Source: Galeopsis tetrahit | Taxonomy: Eukaryota; Streptophyta; Magnoliopsida; Lamiales; Lamiaceae | Length of the DNA: 64,000 nucleotides | NCBI GenBank assembly: GCA_963675135.1 | Contig: OY776131.1 | Span: forward strand, 33,255,381 to 33,319,380 | Direction of reading: 5' to 3' | Part shown: positions 24,404 to 34,975 of the stretch, one piece after another | Layout: each line of letters opens with the position of its first letter | How positions within the stretch are numbered: position 1 is the stretch's first letter | The notes under the pieces: model-generated | What the model saw: only the letters and a program-made list of their open reading frames with translations | The model's database searches: none | Told to the model about the DNA's origin: nothing | Translations under genes and position numbers: made by a program

Positions 24404-25480
24404 TGTAGGTCCCTAAAGTTGAGTTAATAACGAGTAAGCTAGTGAAAATGTCTAGAGGGGGGTGAATAGACTTTTCAAAATTCTATCGAAATATCAGAAT
24501 ACAATATGCGGAATACGAAATTAACAATGAGCCCAATTCAAGTTTATACTCAACTTCTTAATTCGAGAACTCTGTTCTATACTCAACTAGTCTAGTTCAG
24601 TTACGTATGTAAACAATTAAACAGTTAAGCAATTAAAACAGTAAACAACACAAACAATTTATAGTGGTTCGACAACTTGTCTACATCCACTCTCACAAAC
24701 CCAGTTGTGATGTTTCCACTAAACTCTTCCAATCGAATACAAGTGTATATTCCTATCTTTTAAGTCCCAAGAAGAAGACTTAGATCTTCTAAGACTATAC
24801 CTCCAGATATGTCTATGATCTTACTAGAAATTTAACAAGTATCTAGCAACTTGATAAAACAACAAAACTAAAAACTTCTCTGATCTTCAGTAGTAGCCTT
24901 TTGAATTCTTCACTTGTCTTCTGGCTTCTTTCTGAATCTTCAATCTCTGCGAGTAATCTTCAATATATCTTCAGTATGTAGCTTCAGTATGCGTAGTTGC
25001 AGTAGTCTTCAAATGATTACCATCATGAAGTATTTATAAACTTCAATCATCAAGAACTTAGGTAGTTGTAACCAACTCTTCTTGAAAACTAACTTCAACT
25101 GAATCTTCTTATCCTTCCACGCTTTTCTTGGTATGAATTAGTTATTCCATAACTAACTTCTTCATCCTTATCTTTATACGCGCTTCATTTAGACTTTTAA
25201 GTTTGACTTGTCTTCTGTAGACTAGTATGTACTTGTCTTGTCTTGTAATCCACCTGTCTTCTAAAGTAGTAGACTTCAACTCTTCTTGTCTGATCTTCCC
25301 ATGTGATCTTCAATAGTAGACTACACTAATCTATCAAGACTTGTTACATTACTTTAAGCTTTTATAATACAAGCTTAGTCAACTTAGAATCTATACAATC
25401 AAACTAATCTATTACATTCAAAATCATGAGCTCTATACAACATTTATCCATAGCTCAATAACAATCTAACAAATACAATA
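24404..25480 (-). repeat. 5' LTR of element 2, outer end missing
   Basis: It matches 12584-13656 with about eight substitutions and no gaps, then stops at about 25478 where integrase sequence of element 3 begins. About 205 bp of the sense start of the LTR are lost. Confidence 0.9.
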
Positions 25481-26352
25481 GCACAAAAATCTTGGATATA
25501 GCAATTAATGAACTCAGTACCCTTGTCACTACAAATCTTGACAATAGACTGGTTCTTCTCAACTTGTAACTTCTTCAACAGATCAGGTAGTAGGGTATGT
25601 GTATCACTCTTCTTGTGTACAAAGACTACCCAAGTAAACTTAGAATAGTCGTCTACAACAACAAGTGTGTACCTTCTACCATTCAAGGTTGGAGGAGTTA
25701 TCGGACCATGAAGATCCATATGTAGTAGTTCTAAGACTCTACTTGTTGAGAGAGTAGGAATTGACTTAAAGGAACCTTTTACTTGTTTACCTTTCTGACA
25801 AGCATTGCATACATGTGATTTGTAATAAACTTCGTTGGGTAAACCTTCCACTAGGTAATCTCTTGCAATCTTATTAATTACCTTAAAGTTCATGTGATAG
25901 AGGCGTCTATGCCAAAGCCAACCGAGCTCTTTAGAGTTCTTACGCCGCGGACAGCTATTCCAATTCACAATGTATACGCTGCCTTGTCTTATGCCGACGA
26001 GTAGGATAATATGAGTCCTCTTGTCTATGATCTCGCACTTTCGGCTTTTAAACTGCACTTTATAACCACGGTCACAGAATTGAGAAACAGATAGTAAATT
26101 GTATTTCAAACCTTCTACGTAGGATACGTCCTGTATCTCTACATCTCCATTTCTGATGTAACCAAAGCCTTTTGTAATAGCAGTGGAGCTATCACCGAAT
26201 ATCTCCTTGGGTCCTTCTTGCTCGTGGTAACTCGATAGAAGATCCTTAGTACCTGTCATGTGGTGCGAACAACCACTATCAATGTACCAAGTTTCTCCTA
26301 CTGAGCCACCCTTCTTATACAAGTCGAGTCGACCCTGCAATGAAGATATTCA
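25481..26352 (-). pseudogene. Protease and integrase start of element 3, truncated
   Basis: The frame is open from about 26352 to the junction. It has protease WYIDSGCSHHMTG, a GAG-pre-integrase block (LGWLWHRRLYHMNF), CNACQKGKQ and integrase D residues in HMDLHGP and CSDKGTEF. It stops matching the family after FINCYIQDFC, where LTR sequence of element 2 begins. The frame starts just after an in-frame TGA, 12 nt upstream of the codon for LQGRLDLYKK, and does not overlap gag. Confidence 0.85.
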
Positions 26353-26374
26353 ATAATTTAGGTACCCACTTTAT

Positions 26375-28924
26375 TTATTGGGGTCCTGGGGGGTTAGTTG
26401 AGTTCAAAGGAATCCAAATATACATCGGAGTCCTGAACAAGTTTGATCTCTTAAGCTTCCTGCCATACTTGTTACAAAATAAGACCTTATTGTCCTTATC
26501 TGGCCTATCATTCGATTTCGGGTCTACTCGTCTGAGATAGCCTTTCGAATTAATCTCTACTTGAGTAGGCACTGGTCTATGATAGTCAGAGTAGGGCTTG
26601 TATGCATTGGGGCCATACGGTTTATAGACACGTTTAGGTCTGTCCTCACTTATAATATTATATGACAAAGGTGGAGGATATAGAACAGGTTGTGTACGAT
26701 ATTTTAGAGCAACCTTCCTAGGCCTAGACGAGTAGAGTTGAGACTGCCTTATGAAAGGAGGTTTAGGCTCTTGCCGTCTAGTCTGTACTTGTCTAGTACT
26801 CGTCTTCTCAGGATACCAATCCTCGTATCTGACCTGGTTGGGTCGTCCACGACTAGTGGTCCTTTGTCGACTAGTTCTAAACGGAACAGGCTTGTTATTA
26901 ACATTATTTTTACATCCCTTGGTAATCGGAGTGTTAAGTCGAGTCTGCTTAGGTACAGTGCCTTCAGATGGCGTTCCAATATCGTATATCATTGGTCCTT
27001 TTCCTTTATCATTAGTTAAAGAACTTGAAATGAAAGTAGTAGGGTTCTTAAGGACTTGAGTAGACGAGTTAGGTGAATCTGCACCTATACATGTCTTGTC
27101 AGCTGGAGCCATATACCTATCTGACAGTTCAAGGTTAATCTTTGAAGAATTAACCAGGTCAGTAAGTTTAAGGTTTAGAGTGACAACCTCAGTCTCTAAG
27201 AACTTATTACGTTCTTCAAGCTTTTTGCATTTGCTCTTTAAAACATTGAATTCATTTCTCTCAGTTACATGTGTCTTAAGTAGGTCTTGATATAACCTGT
27301 CTGTCAATGCACACTTGTCTTTGAGTTGTCTTAACTCTTCAGTCAAGCGTTCATTTAGGACTGTTACATTAGGATCTACTTTAGACTGAGCTTCCTTAAG
27401 ATCAATGATTTCTTGTTTTAAGGCGATGTTTTCGTCGCTGACTTCAATGAATGCCGGATTAGCAAGTAGGAGGTCTTCTTCATTCACACTAGCAGAGTGA
27501 TGAAGACTACTCCCTACTTCACTACTGGCAGTATCACTTTCATCAGAATCCGATTCATCACATGATTGAAACGAAGTTGCAGATGATACCTCCTGATCAA
27601 TTTTAGCCATGCAGCATAGGCCATCATCTACTATGAATGTTTCATCGTGATCTCGATCAGACGGGTAGCTAGATGAGGACGATGGCAACTCGTCTGAATC
27701 CGACTCATCATTGGCCATCATTGCCTTCTTGCCACGGTTATATCTTCGTTCCCTTCGTGTTTTGCGTTCTTCACGATCGTCAGTGCTCAGGTCCGGACAT
27801 TCGTAAATGTAGTGACCTGGTTTCTCATAGTTATAGCATAAAAGATCGTTAGTAGACTTTTTAATAGGAGAATTATCCCTTCGCTTATCTCGTCTATCAG
27901 AACGCTTAATCTTCCTATCATCAGACTCTCTATCTCGTCTATTACCTTTCGAGACTTCGTCTCTCCTTTCGGACGAGTTTCGGTCTCGTCTGGTCTCAGA
28001 CGAGTCCTTAGAAGCAGACCCTCTATGATCTCTATAGAACTTCTTATATCTACCAAAGCGCTTGTTCAACCTGTCGAATTTCCTAACCATGAGGTTTACC
28101 TGATCTTTCAGACTTAGATCAGTTCCATCTAACTCGTCTTTAACAGTAGCAGACTTAGTCTTAGACTTAGACTTGCCTACTCTAGAGCACTTAGACGAAC
28201 TAGACTTAAAAGCAATATTCTTCGACATGACATTCTCTCTATCACTACTTGCGATGGGATCTTCTTCATCTAGATCAAACTCATGAGCCTTTAGAGTTTG
28301 AAACATCGTCTCAGCTGTCCACACGTCTATATCCTGAGTATTCTTAACTAGCATTTTCACCATTTTCCACCTAGCATCAAGACTCTTAAGAATTCTCAAA
28401 TTAATTTCACGTGCAGTATAAGATTTGCCAAGAACTTCCAAGTCATTCATAATTTTTGTAAAGCGAGTATCCAACTGGTCCATTGTTTCACCAGTTTTCA
28501 TCTTGAATGATTCGAATCTCTGAACAGCAGTAGAAAGCTTACTTTCTTTAATTAGGGAAGTCCCTTCACAAATAATAGCAAAACGGTCCCACATTTCCTT
28601 GGCAGTCTTACATTTTAACACTTTCCCAAGATACTCATTAGGAAGGGTCTGTAAAATGTAATTCTTGGCCAAACTGTCCAAGTTATTCTGCCTCATTTCT
28701 TCAGATGTTAATTCTGACCTGGGTTTGCGAACAAGAGCACCAACAGGTTTGTCTTTGTCCAAGGCAGCAGTGTTAGGGATCATCGTCACGATTGGTCCTT
28801 CGGTGACGACGAAGATCATCAAGTCATGAGTGGAGCTGAAAATCGCCTCCATTATTAACTTCCAGTAGTCGTAATCTTGTACCTGGAACTTCGGTAGTTT
28901 GTTAGCACTGATCTCTAAAGACAT
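26375..28924 (-). CDS. Gag of element 3, intact 849 codons
   Basis: A full-length structural capsid protein frame starts at ATG 28924 (MSLEISANKLPKFQVQDYDYW) and ends at TAA near 26375. Residues 1-110 resemble DUF4219 and about 110-230 the UBN2 gag domain. A basic region rich in Arg and Ser follows (about 240-355). The zinc knuckle near residue 365 reads CYNYEKPGHYIYEC: the second Cys is Tyr (codon 27829-27827), while element 2 has Cys. An acidic Ser-rich stretch, a coiled coil (about 480-600) and a basic tail follow. It is the only intact full-length retrotransposon ORF here, but the damaged zinc knuckle may abolish RNA packaging. Confidence 0.9.
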   Translation of the reverse strand: MSLEISANKLPKFQVQDYDYWKLIMEAIFSSTHDLMIFVVTEGPIVTMIPNTAALDKDKPVGALVRKPRSELTSEEMRQNNLDSLAKNYILQTLPNEYLGKVLKCKTAKEMWDRFAIICEGTSLIKESKLSTAVQRFESFKMKTGETMDQLDTRFTKIMNDLEVLGKSYTAREINLRILKSLDARWKMVKMLVKNTQDIDVWTAETMFQTLKAHEFDLDEEDPIASSDRENVMSKNIAFKSSSSKCSRVGKSKSKTKSATVKDELDGTDLSLKDQVNLMVRKFDRLNKRFGRYKKFYRDHRGSASKDSSETRRDRNSSERRDEVSKGNRRDRESDDRKIKRSDRRDKRRDNSPIKKSTNDLLCYNYEKPGHYIYECPDLSTDDREERKTRRERRYNRGKKAMMANDESDSDELPSSSSSYPSDRDHDETFIVDDGLCCMAKIDQEVSSATSFQSCDESDSDESDTASSEVGSSLHHSASVNEEDLLLANPAFIEVSDENIALKQEIIDLKEAQSKVDPNVTVLNERLTEELRQLKDKCALTDRLYQDLLKTHVTERNEFNVLKSKCKKLEERNKFLETEVVTLNLKLTDLVNSSKINLELSDRYMAPADKTCIGADSPNSSTQVLKNPTTFISSSLTNDKGKGPMIYDIGTPSEGTVPKQTRLNTPITKGCKNNVNNKPVPFRTSRQRTTSRGRPNQVRYEDWYPEKTSTRQVQTRRQEPKPPFIRQSQLYSSRPRKVALKYRTQPVLYPPPLSYNIISEDRPKRVYKPYGPNAYKPYSDYHRPVPTQVEINSKGYLRRVDPKSNDRPDKDNKVLFCNKYGRKLKRSNLFRTPMYIWIPLNSTNPPGPQ

Positions 28925-29092
28925 GTTTTCAAGAAATAAGCGCTGTGCAATTTTGGGATCAAAGAAACAGATATATCAAGAATAGTGATCAAGGACAGCA
29001 ATCAAGAACACGTAGGAGCAAGTACAATCAAGAACCAAGACTTCACCCAAGTCTTAAGTCGGCTATCAAGAAACAGCAGTTCGTAAACTACT

Positions 29093-29104
29093 GCTCTGAT
29101 CCCA
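29093..29104 (-). promoter_or_regulatory. Primer-binding site of element 3
   Basis: TGGGATCAGAGC on the minus strand, one mismatch to the initiator-Met site, two bases inside the LTR. Confidence 0.9.
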
Positions 29105-29106
29105 CT

Positions 29107-30341
29107 TGTAGGTCCCTAGTTGAGTTAATAATATTGAGTAAGCTAGTGAAAATGTCTAGAGGGGGGTGAATAGACTTTTCAAAAATCTATCAATATACCA
29201 GAATACGAATGCGGAATAATCAGAATTAAACAATGAGCCCAAACAAGTTTATACTCAACTAAATTCGCGAACTCTTGTATGAACACTCTACTAGTCTTGT
29301 TCAAATATGCAATTCAATCAATTAAGCAGTTAATCAATTAAACACAAATAAAACAGTAAAGTAAATCAAACACGAGATTTATAGTGGTTCGACAACTTGT
29401 CTACATCCACTCTCACAACTCCAGTCGTGAAATTCTTATTAACTCTTCCAATCAAGTAATGTGTTCTTGTAGCTTAGAGTCCCAAGAAATAAGACTTAGA
29501 TCTTCTCGAATATACAACCAGATATATCTTCGATCTAACTAGCTATTTAACAAACAACTAGCAACTTGACACAAAAACAATAAAACTTCTCTGTCTTCAG
29601 TAGTAGACTTCTTTGATCTTCAATTGTCTTCTGGCTTCTTTCTGAAGTTGAACTCTGAGAGTAAATCGCTTGAATACGTCGTTAATTTACTCCAGTATAT
29701 TGAGTTTCAGTAGTATGTCAGTAGTCTTGAATCGAACAATACCATGGGGTATTTATAGACTTCTAACTTCAAGAACTTTCAGTTGTATAACCAACTTTTC
29801 TTGAAAACTAACTCATAACTTCTCCTTCTTATATATCCACGCGTTTCTTCAGTTAATAACTAACTTCTTCCTTCTTGCCTTGTCTTGTTGCGCACCTGTC
29901 TTGTCTTCACTTGACTTGTCTTGCGCAGGTCTTCTTCTGTAGACTTCAATATAAAACTAATCTAGTCCTATCATCTAATCTTAACAAGACTATTACATTA
30001 CATTAAGCTTTATAAATCAGCTTAGTCAACTTAAGATCTATACATTGAATATACGAATACAATACGAAACATGAGCTTCTATACAACTTTGAATAGCTCA
30101 GTATAAAGCCTAACAAACATATAACAAAGTACTTATAATACGTACTTGTCTTTCAAACACTTAAACTTTTCTTTTGAAACTTTACTTGTCTTGTGAACTC
30201 TACTGATCTGCTCAAGATGACTTCCATAACTAGACTAGATCAGTCAACACTTTAGAAAATATTCAAGTCTACTTTTGGCTTATCAAAACTCATCTTATCT
30301 TTTCATCATTTAGGACTTGTCTTAGGATTCACATCCCAACA
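29107..30341 (-). repeat. 5' LTR of element 3 (1,235 bp)
   Basis: Sense ends are TGTTGGGATGTG and GGGACCTACA. The TATAAATA box lies at 29757-29750. It is clearly related to the element 2 LTR but diverged, with indels. Confidence 0.9.
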
Positions 30342-30992
30342 CAGGTTAAGAGAGGAACAAACAGAGGGAGGAGAATTGGGCACCCCAGGATTCTAATAGA
30401 TCCACCCCTCATGAGGAAACTCCCAAGAAGAAAGGCTAGTAACAAAGAAGTAGTAATCCTTCCATTCCTGGACCCCCTCATGGATCTTTTCCATGAATTT
30501 CCCAGTTTTAGAAGGGCGACAACATGCATAAAAAAACTCATCCGCAAACTTGCACATATACTAGGTCAAAAAGAGCTGGGCTGAGGGTTCTCCACCATTC
30601 CCCTTAAGTAGAATGTAAAATCCTAGCATCGCTCGAATGGTGTTTGGGGTAAACTGGTTAAGGGGTATCCAGAGATAAGAAGAGATTTCGGCGAGGTAGG
30701 GGTTAATCAGAAAATGGAGGCTGGCCTTAAGTTGAGCCTCCCAATAGGCTAAAGTGTTGGGACCAGTGAAATTGGGGCGTTCTTTACGGTGAGCAGCCCT
30801 AACTATGTAATCCGCCGGAAAAATTCCGGAGCGGAGGAAGGCGGCTACCCGCTCTTTTTGAAGGGCTGAAGAAGTGGAAATCCTATTTCTTATAGCAGAG
30901 TCGGTTATGGGAAATAGGGAAATCGGATCGGGAAGAGAAGCAAAGCTTTCTATAGAAGCCGAGTCAGACGAAGCTTGGGAAAAGGACGACAT
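30342..30992 (-). pseudogene. Antisense extra gene of G1, exon 1 with its start
   Basis: From ATG 30992 (MSSFSQASSDSASIESF) the minus strand encodes a Ser-rich start, then SGIFPADYIVRAAHRKERPN, PYLAEISSYLWIPLNQFTPN and AMLGFYILLKGNGGEPSAQ. This pattern resembles the putative gypsy-type transposon domain (Transposase_28, PF04195; recalled, not searched). A TAG interrupts the frame at 30561-30563; beyond it the frame reads on (YMCKFADEFFYACCRPSKTG) until element 3 cuts it at 30342. G2 encodes the same protein from FPADYTVRAAHRKERPN onward, so G1 supplies the 5' end and G2 the 3' exons of one gene family. Confidence 0.8.
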
Positions 30993-31527
30993 AGAGATAA
31001 AATAATAAAAAAAAAAGTGAAGAAAGAAGAAGGTACCTGAGATGAAGGCACCTTTTGAATGTGACAGAGTGGCCGGCGAACGTGCGAGAGAGTAGTTAAT
31101 TGCATAAAACAAAAGGAAGATATTGGGATAAAGGTTAAAAGAAAATGGATAAACTCAAGAAGAGGAGGATTTGCAAATAAGAGGAATTTCGAATTGAGGA
31201 AGTTATGATAGCGGAGTAAAAGCGGGGGAAAGATCGAGAAGGGCTGTAATTGAAGTCCAGTAAGAGATCGCGTGGAAGGAAAGCGACGGCGAGACGTCTC
31301 ATCTCCCGAAGTGCGCAGAATAAAGGTAAGTGAGGGGTTCGAGGTTGAGTTAGAGCGCGAAATTGGGAAGAAATTATTATTATTGACGAATAAATATATT
31401 ATGCCTCGGTAGAGTTGCGGATTAAAAGCGATCAAAGGAAGGAAATGTTCCTCTTAAAATTCATCTTATCTTCTTTTCCTACTCTTATAAAATCAGGAAC
31501 ACCTTTTACGAGAGTAGGGGAAGTAGT
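30993..31527. other. G1 spacer between antisense gene and 3' LTR
   Basis: No protein is supported. This would be the promoter and leader region of the antisense gene. It ends in a purine-rich tract on + (about 31509-31526, gagagtaggggaag) next to the LTR, a fair polypurine tract. Confidence 0.5.
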
Positions 31528-32241
31528 TGATGCGGACAAAATATGTCGTCCTCGGAGATGGCGACACGTGGATATAAGATGAATTAAATCGGTCTTAGTA
31601 GGAGTAATGGTTAGAGAAGTATGATTAATACACCCCTAAGCCCAAAGCAAGAAGTAGACGTAATTGGGCCTAGGGCCCATATCTAGGGCTTGGTGGACCT
31701 TGGGCCGGATATTTCCAGCCCATGAGGGAAGGACTTAAGAATTATTCCTGATGGATGAGGCCGGAGGAAGAGTCAAAGCTAGAAAGTGGGAGGAGTCCAT
31801 GAGAAGACCAAGTCTTGTGGGACGATTGAGGAAAAAGAGGGAGAAGTAGTCTCCCTCTCGGCCACAAAATTAGGAGAGGTATATAAGCAGGTTTGTTTTA
31901 GTTTATTGACTACACTTTTTAGATTGAGCTCACTTTATCATTATTATCCAGAAGAACTATACGAAATGTACACTAAATTCATAAGAAACATCAAGATATT
32001 CGCGAGAATTTCCCTTGAAATACAGGGAAATTCCTCTTTGACTCTCTTGAGAACGATTCTGACTTGAGCGTCGGAGATTCCACGCCGGAATCCCCTCCGA
32101 CGTGTTTTTGCAGGTCTCTCAGGATCTTGAAGGAGGATCGTTCGTGAAAACTCTTGCGGAAGAGTGACGATTTAAGCCCGTAATTCTCATTATCCACACG
32201 GGAATATTCGGTATCCTTAAACGTTAGTTTTTGACGCAACA
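31528..32241 (+). repeat. 3' LTR of G1 (714 bp)
   Basis: It begins TGATGCGGACAAAATATG and ends GACGCAACA. A TATATAA box lies near 31880-31886. It aligns in order with the LTR of G2 at 54299-55014, but the two are visibly diverged. Confidence 0.85.
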
Positions 32242-32594
32242 CTTGTGTTGAGGCAACTACTTTATTTATAGGCTTCATGGGCGAACTGCCTTCAACTCCT
32301 ATGATCATCACAGCCGTGAGATCAAGCGGTTAAAAAACTTCTCTCCACTCCTAAAATGTAGGGACTTGTTATATCATGTCCAATAACTTCTCACTCCCAC
32401 GCAGTGACATGACTTGGTGTTGCCCACGTCTTCTAACTGCTCTGGGGACATCATTAGATAACAAGCGTAAGATCGGAGTTAGTGAGAAAAGGAAGGGCAA
32501 ATTCTGATGTTGTTATAAGTGTTGGGAACATTAAACACAACACTCGGTTGTTAGTGTTGGATCATTAAACAGAACACTTATATCAACATCAACA
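32242..32594 (-). repeat. 3' LTR remnant of element 4
   Basis: It matches 41594-41950 of the 5' LTR with scattered substitutions and small indels. The rest lay beyond the G1 insertion and is not in the window. Confidence 0.9.
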
Positions 32595-32606
32595 ATCTCC
32601 CCCAAT
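32595..32606 (-). promoter_or_regulatory. Polypurine tract of element 4
   Basis: The minus strand reads TTGGGGGAGAT just before the LTR start TGTTGATGTTG. Confidence 0.75.
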
Positions 32607-32975
32607 TTGACCTTTCTACATCAACACTAATGAAGTTCGCACAACATAAATATTGACTAAGAAATTAACACAATTGATATTTCAAAATAATGAAGTAACA
32701 AGTTGTATTAGATCAAATTAAAAAACCAACATCTAAACCAAAAATACTTGTTTAGATTTAAATAACTTAAACAAAAAGTAAATCCTAAATAATTACATAA
32801 TTGTAAATAGCAGAGTTTGAGAAAATAAAAAAAACATCAGTGCAGAACTTTTACAACAGGGAATGAACTGAATTAACACATGGGAAAGGATTGGGCTGAA
32901 ATGTATTTCAGTTGCATCTCCATAATCTGCATATACTCCCCCATAGTGTAAGCTCTCCCCTTGTCTTTAAGCTCT

Positions 32976-34975
32976 TCAAATATCCAGATCACCATACAGA
33001 TCCTGGATATCCTGGTCCTCTTCAGTCATTGCAGTGTCAGCAGCAGGTTCATGAATTCTGTCAGGCACAGAATCCGGTTCATCTACAGCAGGTGGAGCAA
33101 CAATGTTAGTGGGTTGGTTGTGTGAACTATCAGCTACTCCCCCTATTGAAGTGGAAAGAAGATCCGTCCAAAATTTCTTTTGAATGAGAAGATCCTCCAC
33201 AGAGTGCTGCAAATTAACAATAGACCCCTACAAAATATCAATTTGCCTCATAATATAGTGGGAAGATAAGTAAACAGAGGAGGCAGCTCCTTCTGGAGGC
33301 AGTGTGGTATTGTGTATGGGATCATTTTCTGGAACACTGGGAGCTGAGCTTGGGCCTGCACCATCATCATTTCTTCTCAAAGGAAGATCAACCACCGTTT
33401 CACCTTTCACCAAGAACTGATTGGATATGCTGAAGCCTGGTATATAGTTGCTCACTACCTCATCCTCTAATCTTTCAAATGCTTTATCAAGCAAGAATTT
33501 GTAGAAAAGGCATGGATCTGGTAGTATGCCTATACCAGACATATCAGACTTGAATGTCATCATATTTGTAAAGATAACATGTCCTAGGTTAAATCTTTTC
33601 AAATGTACAATCTTGTACATCAATACAACCTGTTCTAAGGTGAGAGTTGTGTTGTTTGTAGTAGGCAACCAATTGAAATAGGCCAACTTATGCAAGACAG
33701 AGTATAAACTAGTTAATTTATAGGCCAAAATCCTTCTTCTCCATTTAGTGATTACTCCCCCAGTCAATATACTTATCATTACATCATGATCAGTAACTAC
33801 TGGATCCTCCATGATTTTTGTTTTAAGTAAAATGTTGATCATCTTAGGAGTAATCATATGCCTATTTCCTCTAAACAAAAAATGTCCATATCTAGTTGAA
33901 TTTGGTTCACCAATATGTTGAGAGACATTGGCATAAAATTCAAATATCCAGTCTACAATGTATGGACAAGAAAATTGTAGAGCATGCAGTAAAGACCTTT
34001 CCTTAAACCATTCAAAATTTTCCTAGTTCTTATAGTTTTATACTGGATGCTTGATTTATCATTATAGTCCTCATCAGTGTCACTATTTCTATCATCAGAA
34101 GAGAATAATACCTCATTTTCATCCTCTTCAGAGGAACTTGATTATGATTCTGATTCAGAGGGCTCGGGTGTTGCCATCAGAGAGGCAACACTAGTGGTCT
34201 TTCGGAGCCTTTTTTATCTCCTAGTGCTTACTGGCGGAGTAGGTTCATGTTCTTCTTCCAGGTCCTCAGCAACCTCATTGACATCATCCTCATTAACCTC
34301 TTCTTCTTCCACTTGAGCTGCAACCTGTTCAGGCTCTGTTTCTGGTTCTGTTTCAGAATCAGAAACAACTATAGGTTCAGATGCATTCCCATCAGTTCTG
34401 GGCTTTTTCCCTTTGCCAAAGTAATAAACAATTTTGCCTAGGTTCCTTTGGGACTTTATCTTTCCACCTGACCACTTTCTTGCATTAGGAACAGCAACGA
34501 CCTTCTTCTTGCCCTTTTTCAGCCGGTGTAACCTCTCAAATTTAGCGGCCAGAACTTCTTCATCTAAAGATTCCAGTTGATCCTGGATGTCCGCATCTTG
34601 GTCTGGAGAAGCATCTCCCTTGAACATAGAGTTGTCCAGTGTTTCCCCCTCGAGCACAATAACAGGGTGTGCTGTTTTTAGGCTTAGGGTTTCGAAGGCA
34701 TCCTTCAATGTGTTGAAAGGAGTGCCCAAAGGAAAGTGTAAGGTTACTGGAGCTATTTCGAGCGTGGGAGCTTCAGATGAGGGCTCAATTTGTGGCTCAG
34801 AGGCCGAAGTTGCAGCAGCAGCGTTCGCATTCGCAATTTCAGTGCGAATGTCGAAGGGATTGTATGACACGATTTCTAGAGGGGATGAGTTTGAGGGAGT
34901 TTGTTCATCAGCGTAAGGAACGACAATGGTTCCTACAGTGAATGATGGTGAGTTTGGAGAGTTTGAGGACGCCAT
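32976..34975 (-). pseudogene. Third ORF of element 4, broken
   Basis: The gene starts at ATG 34975 (MASSNSPNSPSFTVGT). An acidic, Lys- and Glu-rich N-terminal region runs to about 34214, then several stops occur between 34213 and 33960. A conserved domain begins about 33935 (EFYANVSQHIGE) and continues to 33228 (FRGNRHMITPKMINILLKTK, LTSLYSVLHKLAYFNWLP). A TAG near 33228-33230 separates a tail ending at 32976. The EFYAN...FRG pattern is the one seen in element 2 (FYANATRRG) and resembles the plant transposon protein domain. Function is unknown. Confidence 0.65.

Larger units (their letters stand above)
12584..25480 (-). mobile_element. Element 2: nearly complete SIRE/Maximus-like Copia retrotransposon
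   Basis: Minus-strand order: clipped 5' LTR (25480-24404), primer-binding site, gag, pol (protease, integrase, RT, RNase H), third ORF, polypurine tract and full 3' LTR (13864-12584). Over about 1,070 shared LTR positions I count roughly eight substitutions and no indel, so insertion is recent. The frames carry only isolated nonsense codons in gag and pol and one frameshift in the third ORF. The outer end of the 5' LTR is missing and abuts element 3 at 25478-25486. The left end sits in the third ORF of element 1; the flanking candidate duplication atgac (12579-12583) has no partner on the right. Confidence 0.9.
25481..30341 (-). mobile_element. Element 3: 5' half of a SIRE/Maximus-like Copia retrotransposon
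   Basis: A complete 5' LTR (30341-29107), primer site, intact gag and the start of pol through the integrase core are present. RT, RNase H, third ORF and the 3' LTR are gone at the 25480 junction. Sequence similarity in gag, pol and LTR shows it is a sister copy of element 2 from a diverged subfamily. It is inserted in the antisense gene of Gypsy element G1 at 30342; the flanking candidate duplication is caggt (30342-30346). Confidence 0.9.
30342..32241 (+). mobile_element. G1: 3' end of a Tat-type Gypsy retrotransposon
   Basis: The fragment holds part of an antisense gene (30992-30342), a spacer, a purine-rich tract and a complete 3' LTR on the plus strand (31528-32241). LTR and antisense gene are homologous to element G2 (54299-63601), whose LTR and gene are in the same mutual orientation. 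Everything upstream on + was displaced by element 3. G1 is inserted in the 3' LTR of element 4 (flank cttgt at 32242). Confidence 0.85.

Noticed and set aside
25480..25490. Element 2 inserted into integrase of element 3 as a normal transposition
   Set aside because: The LTR end is missing, there is no target duplication, and the left flank of element 2 is element 1 and not the rest of element 3.
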